Source of the DNA: Hallella bergensis DSM 17361 | GTDB taxonomy: Bacteria > Bacteroidota > Bacteroidia > Bacteroidales > Bacteroidaceae | Reading direction: 5' to 3' | Assembly (NCBI RefSeq): GCF_000160535.1 | Contig: NZ_GG704781.1 | Coordinates: 654,098 to 698,418, forward strand | DNA length: 44,321 nucleotides | Shown: positions 17,735-26,840 of the stretch, piece by piece | Numbering within the stretch: the stretch's first letter is position 1 | Layout of the letters: each line of letters begins with the position of its first letter | Program-made: the position numbers and the translations under genes | The notes under the pieces: model-generated | Databases searched by the model: none | What the model was told of the DNA's origin: nothing | Seen by the model: the letters and a program-made list of their open reading frames with translations, nothing else

Positions 17735-18190
17735 ATGTTCGAAAAAGAAACCCAGGAGCAGAAAGACGAACGCTATATGCGTATGGCAATCCAGGAGGCA
17801 GAAGCAGCCTTTGAGGAGGGAGAAATTCCCATTGGTGCCATTGTCGTGTGTCGCGACCGAATCATATCGCGTGCGCACAATCAGACCGAAACCCTCAATG
17901 ACGTAACCGCCCACGCCGAAATGCTTGCCATCACAGCTGCTGCCAATACCATGGGAGGGAAGTATTTGCCCGACTGCACACTCTATGTCACTGTTGAACC
18001 GTGCGTGATGTGTGCTGGAGCCATAGGCTGGTCTCAAATAGGTCGGATAGTCTATGGTGTCGGAGAAGAAAAGCGAGGGTATAAACGCTATGCGCCCGAT
18101 GCGCTGCATCCGAAGACTACAGTCACATCAGGCGTATTACAGGAAGAGTGCAAGGCACTCATGATTTCGTTCTTTAAAAACAAGCGATAA
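17735..18190 (+). CDS. tadA: tRNA(Arg) adenosine deaminase
   Basis: A 151-residue cytidine-deaminase-fold enzyme that converts A34 to inosine in tRNA-Arg(ACG). The zinc and proton-transfer motif is HAE (60-62) and the second motif is PCVMC (89-93). ITAAANTMGGKYLPDCTLYVTVEP is the expected core around it, and MRMAIQEAEAAFEEGEIPIGA matches the family's first helix and strand. It has its own predicted promoter divergent from yraN and converges with the lipoprotein gene, leaving a 20-base gap. A general nucleoside deaminase is the only alternative and is less likely given the tRNA-type N-terminus. Confidence 0.92.
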   Translation: MFEKETQEQKDERYMRMAIQEAEAAFEEGEIPIGAIVVCRDRIISRAHNQTETLNDVTAHAEMLAITAAANTMGGKYLPDCTLYVTVEPCVMCAGAIGWSQIGRIVYGVGEEKRGYKRYAPDALHPKTTVTSGVLQEECKALMISFFKNKR

Positions 18191-18210
18191 ACCGCTGTTA
18201 CCCTATCGTA

Positions 18211-19068
18211 TTACTTTACTAATATCACCAAATATTTACTGGTGCTCCAGAATATCTGCGGATTAATAATGTTCAGCACATACTGGTTGTTAGCATCGCG
18301 GGTCAAGCTGTAGCTACTTGACGGATGCATGGTCAGCAACTTGGCCGATTTAGAGTACAGCTTCACACTCTTGAATGAGCGAATGTCAATCTTGGTAAAG
18401 TAACTCTTGTTGAAGCTTGACTGCAACACCTTGCCATCTACAAGGATACGTTGTTCCCTAAGCTCCTTCTTATTACCAAACACATACCATGCTGTATTGA
18501 GCTGAGCATCCTGACCGCTGATGGTCTGCGATTTCCGAGCACTTTCCTCCTTGAGATTGTTAACATTCGTGTTCAGATTGTTTATGGTCTCGTCAAGCTC
18601 AGTAATGTGTATGCTCTTGGCATCCAGATCCGCGCGCAACTGCTGCATCTGCTTATCTTTCTCTTCAAGTTGCTGCAACATGGATTCCACGGTCTTGGCC
18701 ATTTCCTTTCCTTTGAAATTACTTTGGCGTAACTGCTTCTGCAACTTATTGATAAGCTCACGGTTTTGCTTCATGCGAGTGGATATGAAAGTGATGTTCT
18801 CTCTGATTTGCTGAGTCTTGTTCACACCCTCACCGCTTTTAGCAATGTTAACTCTGTTCTCGGCCTCGTTGATTTCGCGGAATCCTTCCTGGATTTCGTT
18901 CATCAATCCCATCATGTCATTGATCTCATTATCACGCTGAGCAATGATTTTCTGCAGGGAGTCGTTTTGTTCCATACTCTGAAGGTCTATCGAGCCTTCT
19001 CTCTTTTCCTTACATCCTACAGTAAGTAGGAGTACTATAGCCATGGAAAATAATAAAAACTTTTTCAT
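18211..19068 (-). CDS. Coiled-coil lipoprotein, possibly related to Cbp1-type adhesins
   Basis: A 285-residue lipoprotein. The signal peptide ends in a lipobox (LLLTVGC, Cys19). Residues about 35-200 are a long coiled coil rich in Leu, Gln, Lys and Glu, including runs such as QLEEKDKQMQQLRADLDAK. A globular C-terminal domain of ~90 residues follows (AWYVFGNKKELREQRIL to ILVK). From memory the layout resembles the Bacteroides collagen-binding Cbp1 family, but I cannot confirm that, and a structural envelope role is equally possible. It is 20 bases downstream of rsmI and probably read from the rsmI promoter. Confidence 0.75.
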   Translation of the reverse strand: MKKFLLFSMAIVLLLTVGCKEKREGSIDLQSMEQNDSLQKIIAQRDNEINDMMGLMNEIQEGFREINEAENRVNIAKSGEGVNKTQQIRENITFISTRMKQNRELINKLQKQLRQSNFKGKEMAKTVESMLQQLEEKDKQMQQLRADLDAKSIHITELDETINNLNTNVNNLKEESARKSQTISGQDAQLNTAWYVFGNKKELREQRILVDGKVLQSSFNKSYFTKIDIRSFKSVKLYSKSAKLLTMHPSSSYSLTRDANNQYVLNIINPQIFWSTSKYLVILVK

Positions 19069-19088
19069 ATTCTATACATTTAATATAA

Positions 19089-19781
19089 TTAATCTTTCTT
19101 CTTTTTTACAACAGGCTTTCCAGCCAAAACTATCACGATTTCACCCCGTGGGGCTATCTCGGTAAAATGGGCTATGACCTCGTCCAGTGTCCCCCTGACA
19201 TGCTCCTCATGTATTTTGGAAATCTCGCGCGAGACACTTACCTGCCGGTCACCACCAAACACTTCAGCAAACTGTGACAGGGTTTTGAGCAACCGATATG
19301 GAGATTCGTAAAAAACCATGGTCCTTGGCTCTTCTTTCAGACTTTCAAGATGAGTCTTCCTCCCTTTCTTCTGAGGCAGAAACCCCTCGAAACAGAACCT
19401 ATCACAAGGCAATCCTGATGACACAACTGCCGGAATACATGCCGTAGAGCCTGGCAGTGTAATCACTTCGACACCAGCGCGCAAAGCCTCCCGAACCAAG
19501 TAGAATCCAGGGTCGCTGATACCCGGCGTTCCGGCATCGCTGACCAAGGCTATTGTCTGCCCTGACTTCAGGCGATCCACTACGTCTGCCGATGTTCCGT
19601 GTTCGTTGAACTTATGATGCGACATCAATCGCTTTTTTATGTCAAAATGCTTCAGCAGGATGCCCGATGTACGGGTATCTTCTGCCAGCACCAAATCAGC
19701 TTCTTTCAGAACTCGGATGGCACGCAACGTCATATCTTCCATGTTGCCCACTGGGGTGGGTACAATATACAGAATGCCCAT
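19089..19781 (-). CDS. rsmI: 16S rRNA (cytidine(1402)-2'-O)-methyltransferase
   Basis: A 230-residue SAM-dependent tetrapyrrole-methylase-fold enzyme that methylates C1402 of 16S rRNA. Hallmarks are the N-terminal LYIVPTPVGNMEDMTLRA (4-21), LAEDTRTSG (32-40), VSDAGTPGISDPG and LPGSTACIPAVVSSGLPCD. The frame is open back to 19820, but the consensus promoter at 19791-19821 overlaps that extension and would start the RNA about 3 bases before the ATG at 19781. The product starting MGILYIVPTP is the normal length. The following lipoprotein gene is 20 bases downstream. Confidence 0.95.
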   Translation of the reverse strand: MGILYIVPTPVGNMEDMTLRAIRVLKEADLVLAEDTRTSGILLKHFDIKKRLMSHHKFNEHGTSADVVDRLKSGQTIALVSDAGTPGISDPGFYLVREALRAGVEVITLPGSTACIPAVVSSGLPCDRFCFEGFLPQKKGRKTHLESLKEEPRTMVFYESPYRLLKTLSQFAEVFGGDRQVSVSREISKIHEEHVRGTLDEVIAHFTEIAPRGEIVIVLAGKPVVKKKKD

Positions 19782-19790
19782 AATAGGAAA

Positions 19791-19821
19791 CAAATATAGG
19801 TAAATATAATTCTGCATCAAA
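19791..19821 (-). promoter_or_regulatory. Predicted rsmI promoter (almost leaderless)
   Basis: On the minus strand: TTTG (19818-19821), 19 bases, TATATTTG (19791-19798). Start near 19784, about 3 bases from the rsmI ATG. Confidence 0.75.
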
Positions 19822-19878
19822 ATAATATGACGATTCTTTGCATTTTTTAAACAAGATAAAAAAATTTCATATCGATTC

Positions 19879-19909
19879 GTTGGTCAGTACTCATCTTTTA
19901 TTATCTTTG
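19879..19909 (+). promoter_or_regulatory. Predicted tdk promoter (almost leaderless)
   Basis: GTTG (19879-19882), 19 bases, TATCTTTG (19902-19909). Start near 19916, about 2 bases before the tdk ATG at 19918. Confidence 0.65.
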
Positions 19910-19917
19910 CAATCACT

Positions 19918-20547
19918 ATGATGGAAAACAGTACTGGGGAAAACCGCCGTCCCGGAAGAATAGAGGTGGTATGTGGTTCGATGTTCTCCGGCAAGACCGA
20001 AGAACTCATCCGACGCATGAAGCGTGCTAAGTTTGCCCGGCAAAAGGTTGAAATATTCAAGCCTGCCCTGGATACGCGCTATTCCGATGTGAACGTTGTC
20101 AGCCACGACCGCAATGTGATCCATTCCACTCCTGTTGAAAATGCCGAGGAAATCTTGACACGATATGCCGGTCACGACGTCATTGGTATTGACGAAGCCC
20201 AGTTTTTCGACAGCAAACTCGTTGACGTGTGCAACACCATGTCCAATAAAGGCGTGCGCGTTATCGTTGCAGGACTCGACATGGACTTTCGTGGCAACCC
20301 TTTCGGCTCCATTCCTGCCCTTTGTGCCGTGGCCGATGAAGTGACAAAGGTACATGCCATTTGCGTCAGATGCGGTGCATTGGCATATGCAAGTCACAGA
20401 TTGGTGAACGTTGAATCACAAGTTATGCTCGGGGAAAAAACAGAGTATGAACCCCTCTGCCGAGACTGCTTTCAGAAAGCTTTAGAGGAAGATCACCGCA
20501 ATTCCTTGTCCGGCAACCTATTCGACAACATAGAAGAACAGTCATAA
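19918..20547 (+). CDS. tdk: Thymidine kinase
   Basis: A 209-residue type II thymidine kinase of the pyrimidine salvage pathway. The P-loop is GSMFSGKT (20-27), the Asp-Glu pair with the catalytic base is D92-E93 in IDEAQFF, and [12 protein letters not shown] is the lasso-side motif. A structural zinc site is formed by Cys149, Cys152, Cys181 and Cys184 (CVRC and CRDC). Two ATGs are adjacent at 19918 and 19921; either could be used. The predicted promoter leaves almost no untranslated leader. The AI-2E-type gene follows after 52 bases and may be cotranscribed. Confidence 0.96.
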   Translation: MMENSTGENRRPGRIEVVCGSMFSGKTEELIRRMKRAKFARQKVEIFKPALDTRYSDVNVVSHDRNVIHSTPVENAEEILTRYAGHDVIGIDEAQFFDSKLVDVCNTMSNKGVRVIVAGLDMDFRGNPFGSIPALCAVADEVTKVHAICVRCGALAYASHRLVNVESQVMLGEKTEYEPLCRDCFQKALEEDHRNSLSGNLFDNIEEQS

Positions 20548-20599
20548 CGAATATCGTCATCACAAATAGCTAACATGTAGGACTAATACAACAACGAAT

Positions 20600-21703
20600 A
20601 TGAAAAAAGAAATAACATTCGACAAGCTTGTACGGTGGGTAGGCGCTGGTCTGCTCGTCATTGCAGTATTCTACTTGTTCAACTACCTCAGCGGGGCACT
20701 CCTGCCATTCGCCATAGCTTGGCTTTTTGCCTATCTGCTGTACCCAATTGTCAGATTCATCGAAACCAAGGCAAAAATTCGTTTCAGAGTGCTTTCCATT
20801 ATTATCACTCTCCTTCTGGTTATTGTTGTCATCGGACTTATCACCTACCTGATCATACCTCCAATGATTGAGCAGTTCCAAAAGCTTTATGACATTCTCA
20901 ACAATTGGGTAAATCAAACCACACATTCAAACGGCATCTCCGAATGGATTTCCGAATGGGTTTCCGAAAATCAAAAACAAATAGAAGGGGTCCTCAAAAG
21001 TCCCGATTTCACAGATGCAGTCAAGTCAGCCGTACCAAAAGTATTTAATATTGTCGGACAGACTGCAAGCGTTGTCATCAGCGTCGTTGCTTCACTCATC
21101 GTACTGCTCTACATGTTCTTTATCCTCTTGGATTATGAATATCTCGCCGCCAACTGGATAAGGATATTTCCAAAGAAAAACCGTCCATTCTGGCAAGAGC
21201 TCATGGGCGATGTGGCTCGGGAACTTAACAACTATATACGCGGTCAAGGACTTGTTGCGCTGTGCATGGGCATCATGTTTTGCATTGGCTTCACCATCAT
21301 GGATTTCCCCATGGCGATCGGTCTGGGCATACTCATTGGCATTCTCGACTTAGTGCCCTATCTCCATACATTGGCACTCGTACCAACAGCCTTTTTGGCC
21401 ATGCTCAAATCAGCCGACACGGGCCAGAACTTCTGGGTGGTGTTCGGACTCGCCGTAGGACTGTTTATTGTCGTACAGATTATTTGCGACATGGTGGTAA
21501 CCCCGAAGATCATGGGCAAGGTCATGGGTCTGAATCCTGCCATTCTTCTGCTCTCCCTGTCGGTATGGGGAACCATCTTCGGCTTTATCGGACTTATCAT
21601 TGCTCTGCCCCTCACCACCCTGATCATTGCCTATTGGAAACGGTATGTAACCCTGGAGGAAGAGACGATAGAAGAGGAGGAGTGCCCTCCCAAAACCTTA
21701 TAA
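20600..21703 (+). CDS. AI-2E/PerM family membrane protein
   Basis: A 367-residue polytopic membrane protein of the PerM/YhhT/TqsA (AI-2E transporter) family. Hydrophobic helices near residues 14-48 and 64-90 are followed by a polar amphipathic segment (about 95-150), then several more helices to about residue 345; the conserved glycine and proline pattern of GILDLVPYLHTLALVPTAFL and the later VVTPKIMG-VMGLNPAILLLSL are family signatures. Members have been assigned autoinducer export or ion antiport roles; the true substrate here is unknown. The acidic C-terminal tail (EEETIEEEE) is cytoplasmic. A 15-bp stem terminator follows. Confidence 0.9.
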   Translation: MKKEITFDKLVRWVGAGLLVIAVFYLFNYLSGALLPFAIAWLFAYLLYPIVRFIETKAKIRFRVLSIIITLLLVIVVIGLITYLIIPPMIEQFQKLYDILNNWVNQTTHSNGISEWISEWVSENQKQIEGVLKSPDFTDAVKSAVPKVFNIVGQTASVVISVVASLIVLLYMFFILLDYEYLAANWIRIFPKKNRPFWQELMGDVARELNNYIRGQGLVALCMGIMFCIGFTIMDFPMAIGLGILIGILDLVPYLHTLALVPTAFLAMLKSADTGQNFWVVFGLAVGLFIVVQIICDMVVTPKIMGKVMGLNPAILLLSLSVWGTIFGFIGLIIALPLTTLIIAYWKRYVTLEEETIEEEECPPKTL

Positions 21704-21734
21704 TATTTTGTATTTAACTTGACAAACCCCTTTC

Positions 21735-21799
21735 CATATTTCGCGTATTCAAGAACAAATCTCTCTTTGTCCTAAATACGCGAAATATGCTTTGTTTTA
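21735..21799 (+). terminator. Terminator after the AI-2E family gene
   Basis: The arms CATATTTCGCGTATT (21735-21749) and AATACGCGAAATATG (21775-21789) are perfectly complementary over 15 bp. The 25-base loop contains a second small ACAAA/TTTGT pairing. A T-rich run (21791-21798) follows. Confidence 0.8.
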
Positions 21800-21880
21800 T
21801 AGCTGCCTGGTAATCAAACCTTTGCGATTCGCCCTCCTCTCGCCCTCATTTTATCGTCTGCGATTAGATAGTATTCGGCA

Positions 21881-22050
21881 TTGCGGTTAAGCCCTATCCG
21901 CACAGCCACTAAGCTCGATACGCGCGACGACAAAGCCCAAATCGTACTGTCAGCAAATAGCAGTCGCAACTGCACTGAATTTTTCCTCCCATTTGAACTG
22001 ATTTTCACTGCCCAAACATGGCGCTTTTTGATCTGGATGGTCTGAAAATA
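21881..22050 (+). repeat. Dispersed intergenic repeat, copy E2
   Basis: Second copy of the intergenic repeat, in the same orientation as E1. Shared blocks with E1 in order are GGTTAA, CTA-CCGCAC, AAGCT, ACG, ACAAAGC and the core at 22014-22038 (AAACATGGCGCTTTTTG, variable base, TCTGGAT). It fills most of the 600-base gap between the AI-2E gene and rplU; the remainder upstream and downstream (21800-21880, 22051-22200) shows no gene. Confidence 0.65.
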
Positions 22051-22208
22051 TTGTCTGATAAATGATTATAAAATTTGACATGTCCATCACCCGCACCTGC
22101 CTCAACAAACAGCTGGTTCGGCTGGAACTGTTGTGTTAATAACTATTAATATCCTTCATAAAAGGAACAAATATGCACTTCGCTGTATTTTATATCACTC
22201 TTTTTTAG

Positions 22209-22216
22209 TACCTTTG
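22209..22216 (+). promoter_or_regulatory. Predicted rplU-rpmA -7 box
   Basis: TACCTTTG matches TAnnTTTG; only a T-rich -33 region is present. Start near 22223, giving a ~79-base leader that contains the stem-loop at 22230-22274. Confidence 0.5.
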
Positions 22217-22229
22217 CACCTGATTTAGT

Positions 22230-22274
22230 CCGTTGAGGCTATAGAAGTAGCAGCAAATGTTGCTCGCCTTGCGG
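22230..22274 (+). promoter_or_regulatory. Structured 5' leader of rplU (candidate autoregulatory element)
   Basis: An interrupted hairpin forms from CCG (22230-22232) with CGG (22272-22274), AGGC (22236-22239) with GCCT (22266-22269), and an inner AGCA/TGCT pair. The last CGG can instead pair with CCG at 22280-22282. Ribosomal protein operons are often controlled through such leaders, so L21 binding is an attractive but untested idea. Confidence 0.4.
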
Positions 22275-22301
22275 AAAAACCGTTTATATTTATAAATAAT
22301 A

Positions 22302-22619
22302 ATGTACGCAATCGTAGAAATTAACGGTCAGCAGTTTAAGGTTGAGGAGGGCAAAAAGCTTTTCGTACACCACATGAAAGATGCCGAAGCTGGCAAAACT
22401 GTTGAGTTCGACAAGGTGCTGCTCGTAGACAATGACGGCGCAGTAACAGTCGGCGCACCACAGGTAGAAGGTGCAAAAGTTGTAGTAGAAGTCGTGAACC
22501 CGCTTGTAAAAGGTGACAAGATCATCGTTTTCAAGATGAAGCGTCGCAAAGACTATCGCAGAAAGAAAGGTCATCGCGCCCAGTTCACTGAAGTAGAAGT
22601 TAAACAAGTAATCGCTTAA
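22302..22619 (+). CDS. rplU: 50S ribosomal protein L21
   Basis: A 105-residue L21 of normal length that binds 23S rRNA in the large subunit. It starts [20 protein letters not shown], the standard N-terminus, and ends with the basic motif [23 protein letters not shown] typical of the RNA-binding C-terminal strand. It is 17 bases upstream of rpmA in the conserved rplU-rpmA order. The leader upstream is structured and may mediate feedback. Confidence 0.98.
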   Translation: MYAIVEINGQQFKVEEGKKLFVHHMKDAEAGKTVEFDKVLLVDNDGAVTVGAPQVEGAKVVVEVVNPLVKGDKIIVFKMKRRKDYRRKKGHRAQFTEVEVKQVIA

Positions 22620-22636
22620 ATCAGGAGGTATTCATT

Positions 22637-22927
22637 ATGGCACATAAAAAAGGTGTAGGTAGTTCCAAGAACGGACGTGATTCAGAATCAAAAAGATTAG
22701 GCGTAAAGATTTGGGGTGGTCAGAAGATTATTGCCGGCAACATCATTGTTCGCCAGCGCGGTAACAAGCACTTCCCCGGTGAGAATGTAGGTCAGGGCAA
22801 AGACGACACGCTGTATGCTTTGGCCGATGGTATTGTTCACTTCCACAAGGGAGCACGCAACAAGAGCACGGTTTCAGTGCTCTCACCAGAAGCTTACGCT
22901 GGTAAAACCAAAGTAGTAGGAGATTAA
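22637..22927 (+). CDS. rpmA: 50S ribosomal protein L27
   Basis: A 96-residue L27 whose N-terminal tail reaches the peptidyl-transferase centre. It begins directly [16 protein letters not shown], so there is no cleavable N-terminal extension of the Firmicutes type. The [29 protein letters not shown] block is typical. A GGAGG at 22623-22627, ten bases before the ATG, is one of the few Shine-Dalgarno-like sequences in the window. A strong terminator follows. Confidence 0.98.
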   Translation: MAHKKGVGSSKNGRDSESKRLGVKIWGGQKIIAGNIIVRQRGNKHFPGENVGQGKDDTLYALADGIVHFHKGARNKSTVSVLSPEAYAGKTKVVGD

Positions 22928-22958
22928 CAAATTAACTACTTATTCCAAACAAACTGAG

Positions 22959-22997
22959 TAGGAAGAAAACAGACTGTTTTCTTCCTATTTCTTTTTT
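22959..22997 (+). terminator. Terminator after rpmA
   Basis: TAGGAAGAAAACAG (22959-22972) pairs with CTGTTTTCTTCCTA (22974-22987), followed by a T-rich run with six Ts at 22992-22997. Confidence 0.85.
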
Positions 22998-23063
22998 ATG
23001 TCTTCTCACAAAACAAGTAAATAAGAAGTTTAGAGATTCAAGCAGATTTAGAAATATTCTTTG

Positions 23064-23071
23064 TATTTTTG
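23064..23071 (+). promoter_or_regulatory. Predicted uvrA -7 box
   Basis: TATTTTTG fits TAnnTTTG; no good -33 box at the right spacing. Start near 23078 would place the ATG at 23101 behind a ~23-base leader. Confidence 0.45.
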
Positions 23072-23100
23072 TATGATGTACGTTGATAGAGCTTCAAGAC

Positions 23101-25956
23101 ATGGAAGAAAAATATATTGAGATAAAAGGTGCAAGGGTAAACAACCTGAAGAATATCAGTCTGCGCATTCCACGCAACAAATTTGTAACCATAACGGGCG
23201 TGTCGGGTTCTGGCAAGTCCTCGCTTGCTTTCGACACGCTATATGCCGAAGGACAGCGGCGTTATGTGGAAAGTCTGTCGAGCTACGCACGTCAGTTTTT
23301 GGGACGCATGAGCAAGCCGGAATGTGACTTTATCAAAGGGCTGCCTCCCGCTATTGCGATAGAGCAGAAAGTTACAGCTCGCAACCCACGTTCCACCGTG
23401 GGAACCTCGACCGAAATATATGAATATCTACGTCTGCTCTATGCGCGCATAGGTCGCACCTTCTCTCCTATCTCCGGACAGGAAGTGAAAAAACACTCCA
23501 CAGAGGACGTCCTTACTCAAGTTATGCAATATTCCGAGGGCACAAAATATATGGTACTGTCGCCTTTTCATGTGGTAGAAGGCCGACCAATAGAAAAACA
23601 GCTCGAAATGTATCTTCAGGAAGGATACACACGTATCATGCTGGAAGATGAAGTGTTGCGTATAGAAGATGTACTCGATGCCAAGCAATTGTCAGGCCAA
23701 GGACAGTCGCCAGATTCACTGTTTCTGATTATCGACCGACTGAGTGTGTCTCAGGAGAAGGACATCATAGCCCGGCTTGTCGACTCAGTGGAGACAGCCA
23801 TGTATGAAGGCGACGGCAGCTGCAGGCTGTTGTTTCTTCCCTCCAACATCTGCTATGATTTCTCATCTCGGTTTGAGGCGGATGGCATTAGGTTTGAAGA
23901 GCCCAACGACAACATGTTTTCGTTTAACTCTCCGCTGGGGGCCTGTCCCACCTGCGAGGGTTTTGGCAGTGTGATAGGCATAGACGAAAAGTTAGTTATT
24001 CCAAACTCGACACTTTCTGTCTATGACGGATGCGTGCAATGCTGGCATGGCGACAAGATGAAGAAATGGCAGGAGGAATTTTGTCGCCGGGCACAGACCG
24101 ACAACTTCCCCATCTTCAAACCATACATGGATTTGACGGCCCGGGAGAAAGATATGCTATGGCATGGGCTACCTTCGGAGATGAAGAAAAACGGGAAACG
24201 TCGAGCCGACAGCGTTTGTATTGATTCGTTTTTCCAAATGGTAAAAGAAAATCAATACAAAATCCAATATCGCGTGATGATGAGCCGATATCGTGGAAGG
24301 ACGGTCTGCCCGGACTGTAAGGGTACCCGACTCAAGAAAGAAACGCAATGGGTAAAGATTGGTGGGAAAAGCATTACTGACCTGACGCAGATGCCTGTTC
24401 GCAACCTGGCACAGTGGTTCGGACAACTTGAACTCACGGAACACGAGCAAAAAGTGAGCAAAAGACTACTCACTGAGATTACCTCACGCCTGCGTTTCCT
24501 CTGTGATGTGGGGTTGGGCTATCTGACCTTGGATCGTCTGAGTAACTCGTTGTCGGGGGGAGAGAGTCAACGCATCAACTTGACCACCTCTCTTGGATCG
24601 TCGCTGGTGGGCAGTCTTTATATTCTCGACGAACCAAGCATTGGCCTACACAGCTGTGATACCGAGCGGCTGATTCATGTCTTGCGCGAGCTCCAGGGGC
24701 TTGGCAATACCGTGGTGGTGGTAGAACACGACGAGGATATTATGCGCGAAGCCGACTGGTTGATCGATATCGGACCCGATGCAGGCCGTCATGGAGGAGA
24801 GATTGTGTACGGTGGAGAGATGCCCGAAGCCCTGAAAGTGGGAGACTCGGCAGGAAGCAAGGATTTGTTGGAGAAATATCCGAAAAGCTATACCATCAAA
24901 TATCTGACGAAGACTGAAACAATTCCCGTGCCGACATCGCGACGCCCTTGGAACCTATCGATCAAGCTGAACGGCTGCCGAATGAATAACCTACGGGGCA
25001 TTCATGTTGAAATCCCGCTCAATGTGATGACCGTTGTCACCGGAGTGTCGGGGTCGGGAAAGTCGAGTTTGATAAAAGGCATACTTTATCCTGCCGTGAA
25101 GCGACGCCTGAACGAGGTTTGCGATGCACCGGGCGAGTTTCTGTCACTCGACGGAGACTGGAGGCAAATTCACCACATCGAATACGTTGACCAAAACCCC
25201 ATTGGCAAAAGTACGCGTTCCAATCCGGCCACATACCTGAAGGCTTACGATGCGATACGCCAACTTTTTGCCGACCAGCCATTGGCCAAGCAACTCGGTT
25301 TCAGTGCACAGTACTTCTCGTTCAATACCGAAGGAGGACGATGCGAGGAATGCAAGGGCGCAGGGGTCATCACGGTGGAAATGCAATTTATGGCAGACCT
25401 TGAGTTGGAATGTGAGGCATGCCATGGCCGGAGATTCAAACAAGACGTGCTTGATGTAAGATTTGAGGGAAAAAATATATATGATGTGTTGAACATGACC
25501 GTGTCGGAAGCACTTGATTTCTTTGGCAAGCATAAAATAAAAACTATTGTCAATCGTCTGAAACCGCTTGAAGACGTTGGGCTTGGATACATCAAACTCG
25601 GTCAAAGTTCAGCCACACTTTCGGGAGGTGAAAACCAACGCGTGAAGCTGGCCTATTATATTGGACAGGAAAAGCAGGAGCCAAGCATGTTTATCTTTGA
25701 TGAGCCTACCACAGGCTTACACTTCCATGACATCACCCGTCTGCTCAATGCTTTCGCTGCCTTGATAGACCGTGGACACAGCATCTTGGTCATCGAACAC
25801 AACTTGGATGTGATTAAAGCAGCCGACTGGGTAATAGACCTTGGTCCCGGTGGGGGCAACGCCGGAGGTGATGTCGTATGTACAGGAACACCCGAAGACA
25901 TTGCGGCTTGTAAGGAAAGCGCAACCGGTAAATACCTGAAAGCTAAACTTCCATGA
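23101..25956 (+). CDS. uvrA: Excinuclease ABC subunit A (Bacteroidota type)
   Basis: A ~951-residue UvrA, the damage-recognising ATPase of nucleotide excision repair. First Walker A is GVSGSGKSS (33-41) and the second near residue 648; ABC signatures LSGGESQRI and LSGGENQRV lie near 484 and 839. The C-terminal zinc module is intact (CEECKGAG ... CEACHGRRF, about 747-780). The first zinc module is half lost: the first CPxC pair is replaced by YDFSSRF, while GACPTCEGFG remains. I believe this is common in Bacteroidota UvrA. A TTG at 23083 could add six residues, but the ATG at 23101 gives the usual N-terminus. Its stop overlaps the next gene by 4 bases. Confidence 0.94.
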   Translation: MEEKYIEIKGARVNNLKNISLRIPRNKFVTITGVSGSGKSSLAFDTLYAEGQRRYVESLSSYARQFLGRMSKPECDFIKGLPPAIAIEQKVTARNPRSTVGTSTEIYEYLRLLYARIGRTFSPISGQEVKKHSTEDVLTQVMQYSEGTKYMVLSPFHVVEGRPIEKQLEMYLQEGYTRIMLEDEVLRIEDVLDAKQLSGQGQSPDSLFLIIDRLSVSQEKDIIARLVDSVETAMYEGDGSCRLLFLPSNICYDFSSRFEADGIRFEEPNDNMFSFNSPLGACPTCEGFGSVIGIDEKLVIPNSTLSVYDGCVQCWHGDKMKKWQEEFCRRAQTDNFPIFKPYMDLTAREKDMLWHGLPSEMKKNGKRRADSVCIDSFFQMVKENQYKIQYRVMMSRYRGRTVCPDCKGTRLKKETQWVKIGGKSITDLTQMPVRNLAQWFGQLELTEHEQKVSKRLLTEITSRLRFLCDVGLGYLTLDRLSNSLSGGESQRINLTTSLGSSLVGSLYILDEPSIGLHSCDTERLIHVLRELQGLGNTVVVVEHDEDIMREADWLIDIGPDAGRHGGEIVYGGEMPEALKVGDSAGSKDLLEKYPKSYTIKYLTKTETIPVPTSRRPWNLSIKLNGCRMNNLRGIHVEIPLNVMTVVTGVSGSGKSSLIKGILYPAVKRRLNEVCDAPGEFLSLDGDWRQIHHIEYVDQNPIGKSTRSNPATYLKAYDAIRQLFADQPLAKQLGFSAQYFSFNTEGGRCEECKGAGVITVEMQFMADLELECEACHGRRFKQDVLDVRFEGKNIYDVLNMTVSEALDFFGKHKIKTIVNRLKPLEDVGLGYIKLGQSSATLSGGENQRVKLAYYIGQEKQEPSMFIFDEPTTGLHFHDITRLLNAFAALIDRGHSILVIEHNLDVIKAADWVIDLGPGGGNAGGDVVCTGTPEDIAACKESATGKYLKAKLP

Positions 25957-26840
25957 TTTCCATTGTCATTCCGACCTATAATGTTGCCTGCGTGGAGTTG
26001 GTAACCAAGCTTGCAAGACAGGCCTCTCTCATCGATGGATTGGCGTGGGAAATTGTTGTGGCTGATGATGCTTCAAGCAATGAGGAAATCGTGAGCACCA
26101 ACCGAAATATTGACAAGATTCCCCACTGCAGGTTTATACGCCGCAACAAAAATATGGGAAGGGCTCGTATACGCAATTTTCTGGCAAGGGAAGCTCAGGG
26201 AGAATGGCTGCTTTACATTGATGGAGATGGCCAAGTGATAGTTCCAGACTATCTTGCACACTTTGTAAAAGCCTCCAAAACGGCTGAGGTATGCTATGGA
26301 GGATATCGCATGATGCCGGGTCCGGAAGGTAACCTGAGATGGCTCTACGAGCAGGCATCAGCCAAGGGACACACTGTGGAAAAAAGGGAAGCAAACCCAT
26401 TCAAGAGCTTCAATATCTCAAATTTGCTCATCAAACGGGATCTGATGTTGAACAATCCATTAGACGAAAGGTTTGTAAACTACGGCTATGAGGATGTGAT
26501 GTTAGGGAAACAACTGCAACGCGCCAACATCAAGGTTAAGCACATCCATGCTCCCATCGGCTTTTTTGACTATGAAGACAATGCGCACTTCGTATCTAAA
26601 ACCGAAGAAGGACTGCAAACCCTCTTTCAATTCAAAGACGAACTAAATGGTTATTCCAAACTGTTGCATGCTGTCGCACACACCAACCCTGTCCTGAAAC
26701 GAGTATTTTTATGGCTCTTTCATATTCTGAAAAACAAATGGAGAAAGAATCTTACTGGACCGGCCCCATCACTTACCGTATTTAAACTGTACAAATTCGG
26801 TTATTTCCTTAGTCTCTCTCAGCACGTAAAGGCGAAGTGA
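25953..26840 (+). CDS. Family 2 glycosyltransferase
   Basis: A 295-residue GT-A fold glycosyltransferase. ISIVIPTYNVACVE starts the nucleotide-sugar domain, VVADDASSNEE carries the first acidic pair, and LLYIDGDGQ contains the DxD metal motif (Asp90 and Asp92). The later FVNYGYEDVMLGKQL has the ED catalytic-base region of GT2 enzymes. A basic amphipathic C-terminus (about 240-295) could touch the membrane. The acceptor and sugar are unknown. Its ATG overlaps the uvrA stop (ATGA), so it is translated with uvrA, an unrelated repair gene. The 3' end overlaps the convergent lipoprotein gene by 32 bases. Confidence 0.9.
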   Translation: MISIVIPTYNVACVELVTKLARQASLIDGLAWEIVVADDASSNEEIVSTNRNIDKIPHCRFIRRNKNMGRARIRNFLAREAQGEWLLYIDGDGQVIVPDYLAHFVKASKTAEVCYGGYRMMPGPEGNLRWLYEQASAKGHTVEKREANPFKSFNISNLLIKRDLMLNNPLDERFVNYGYEDVMLGKQLQRANIKVKHIHAPIGFFDYEDNAHFVSKTEEGLQTLFQFKDELNGYSKLLHAVAHTNPVLKRVFLWLFHILKNKWRKNLTGPAPSLTVFKLYKFGYFLSLSQHVKAK

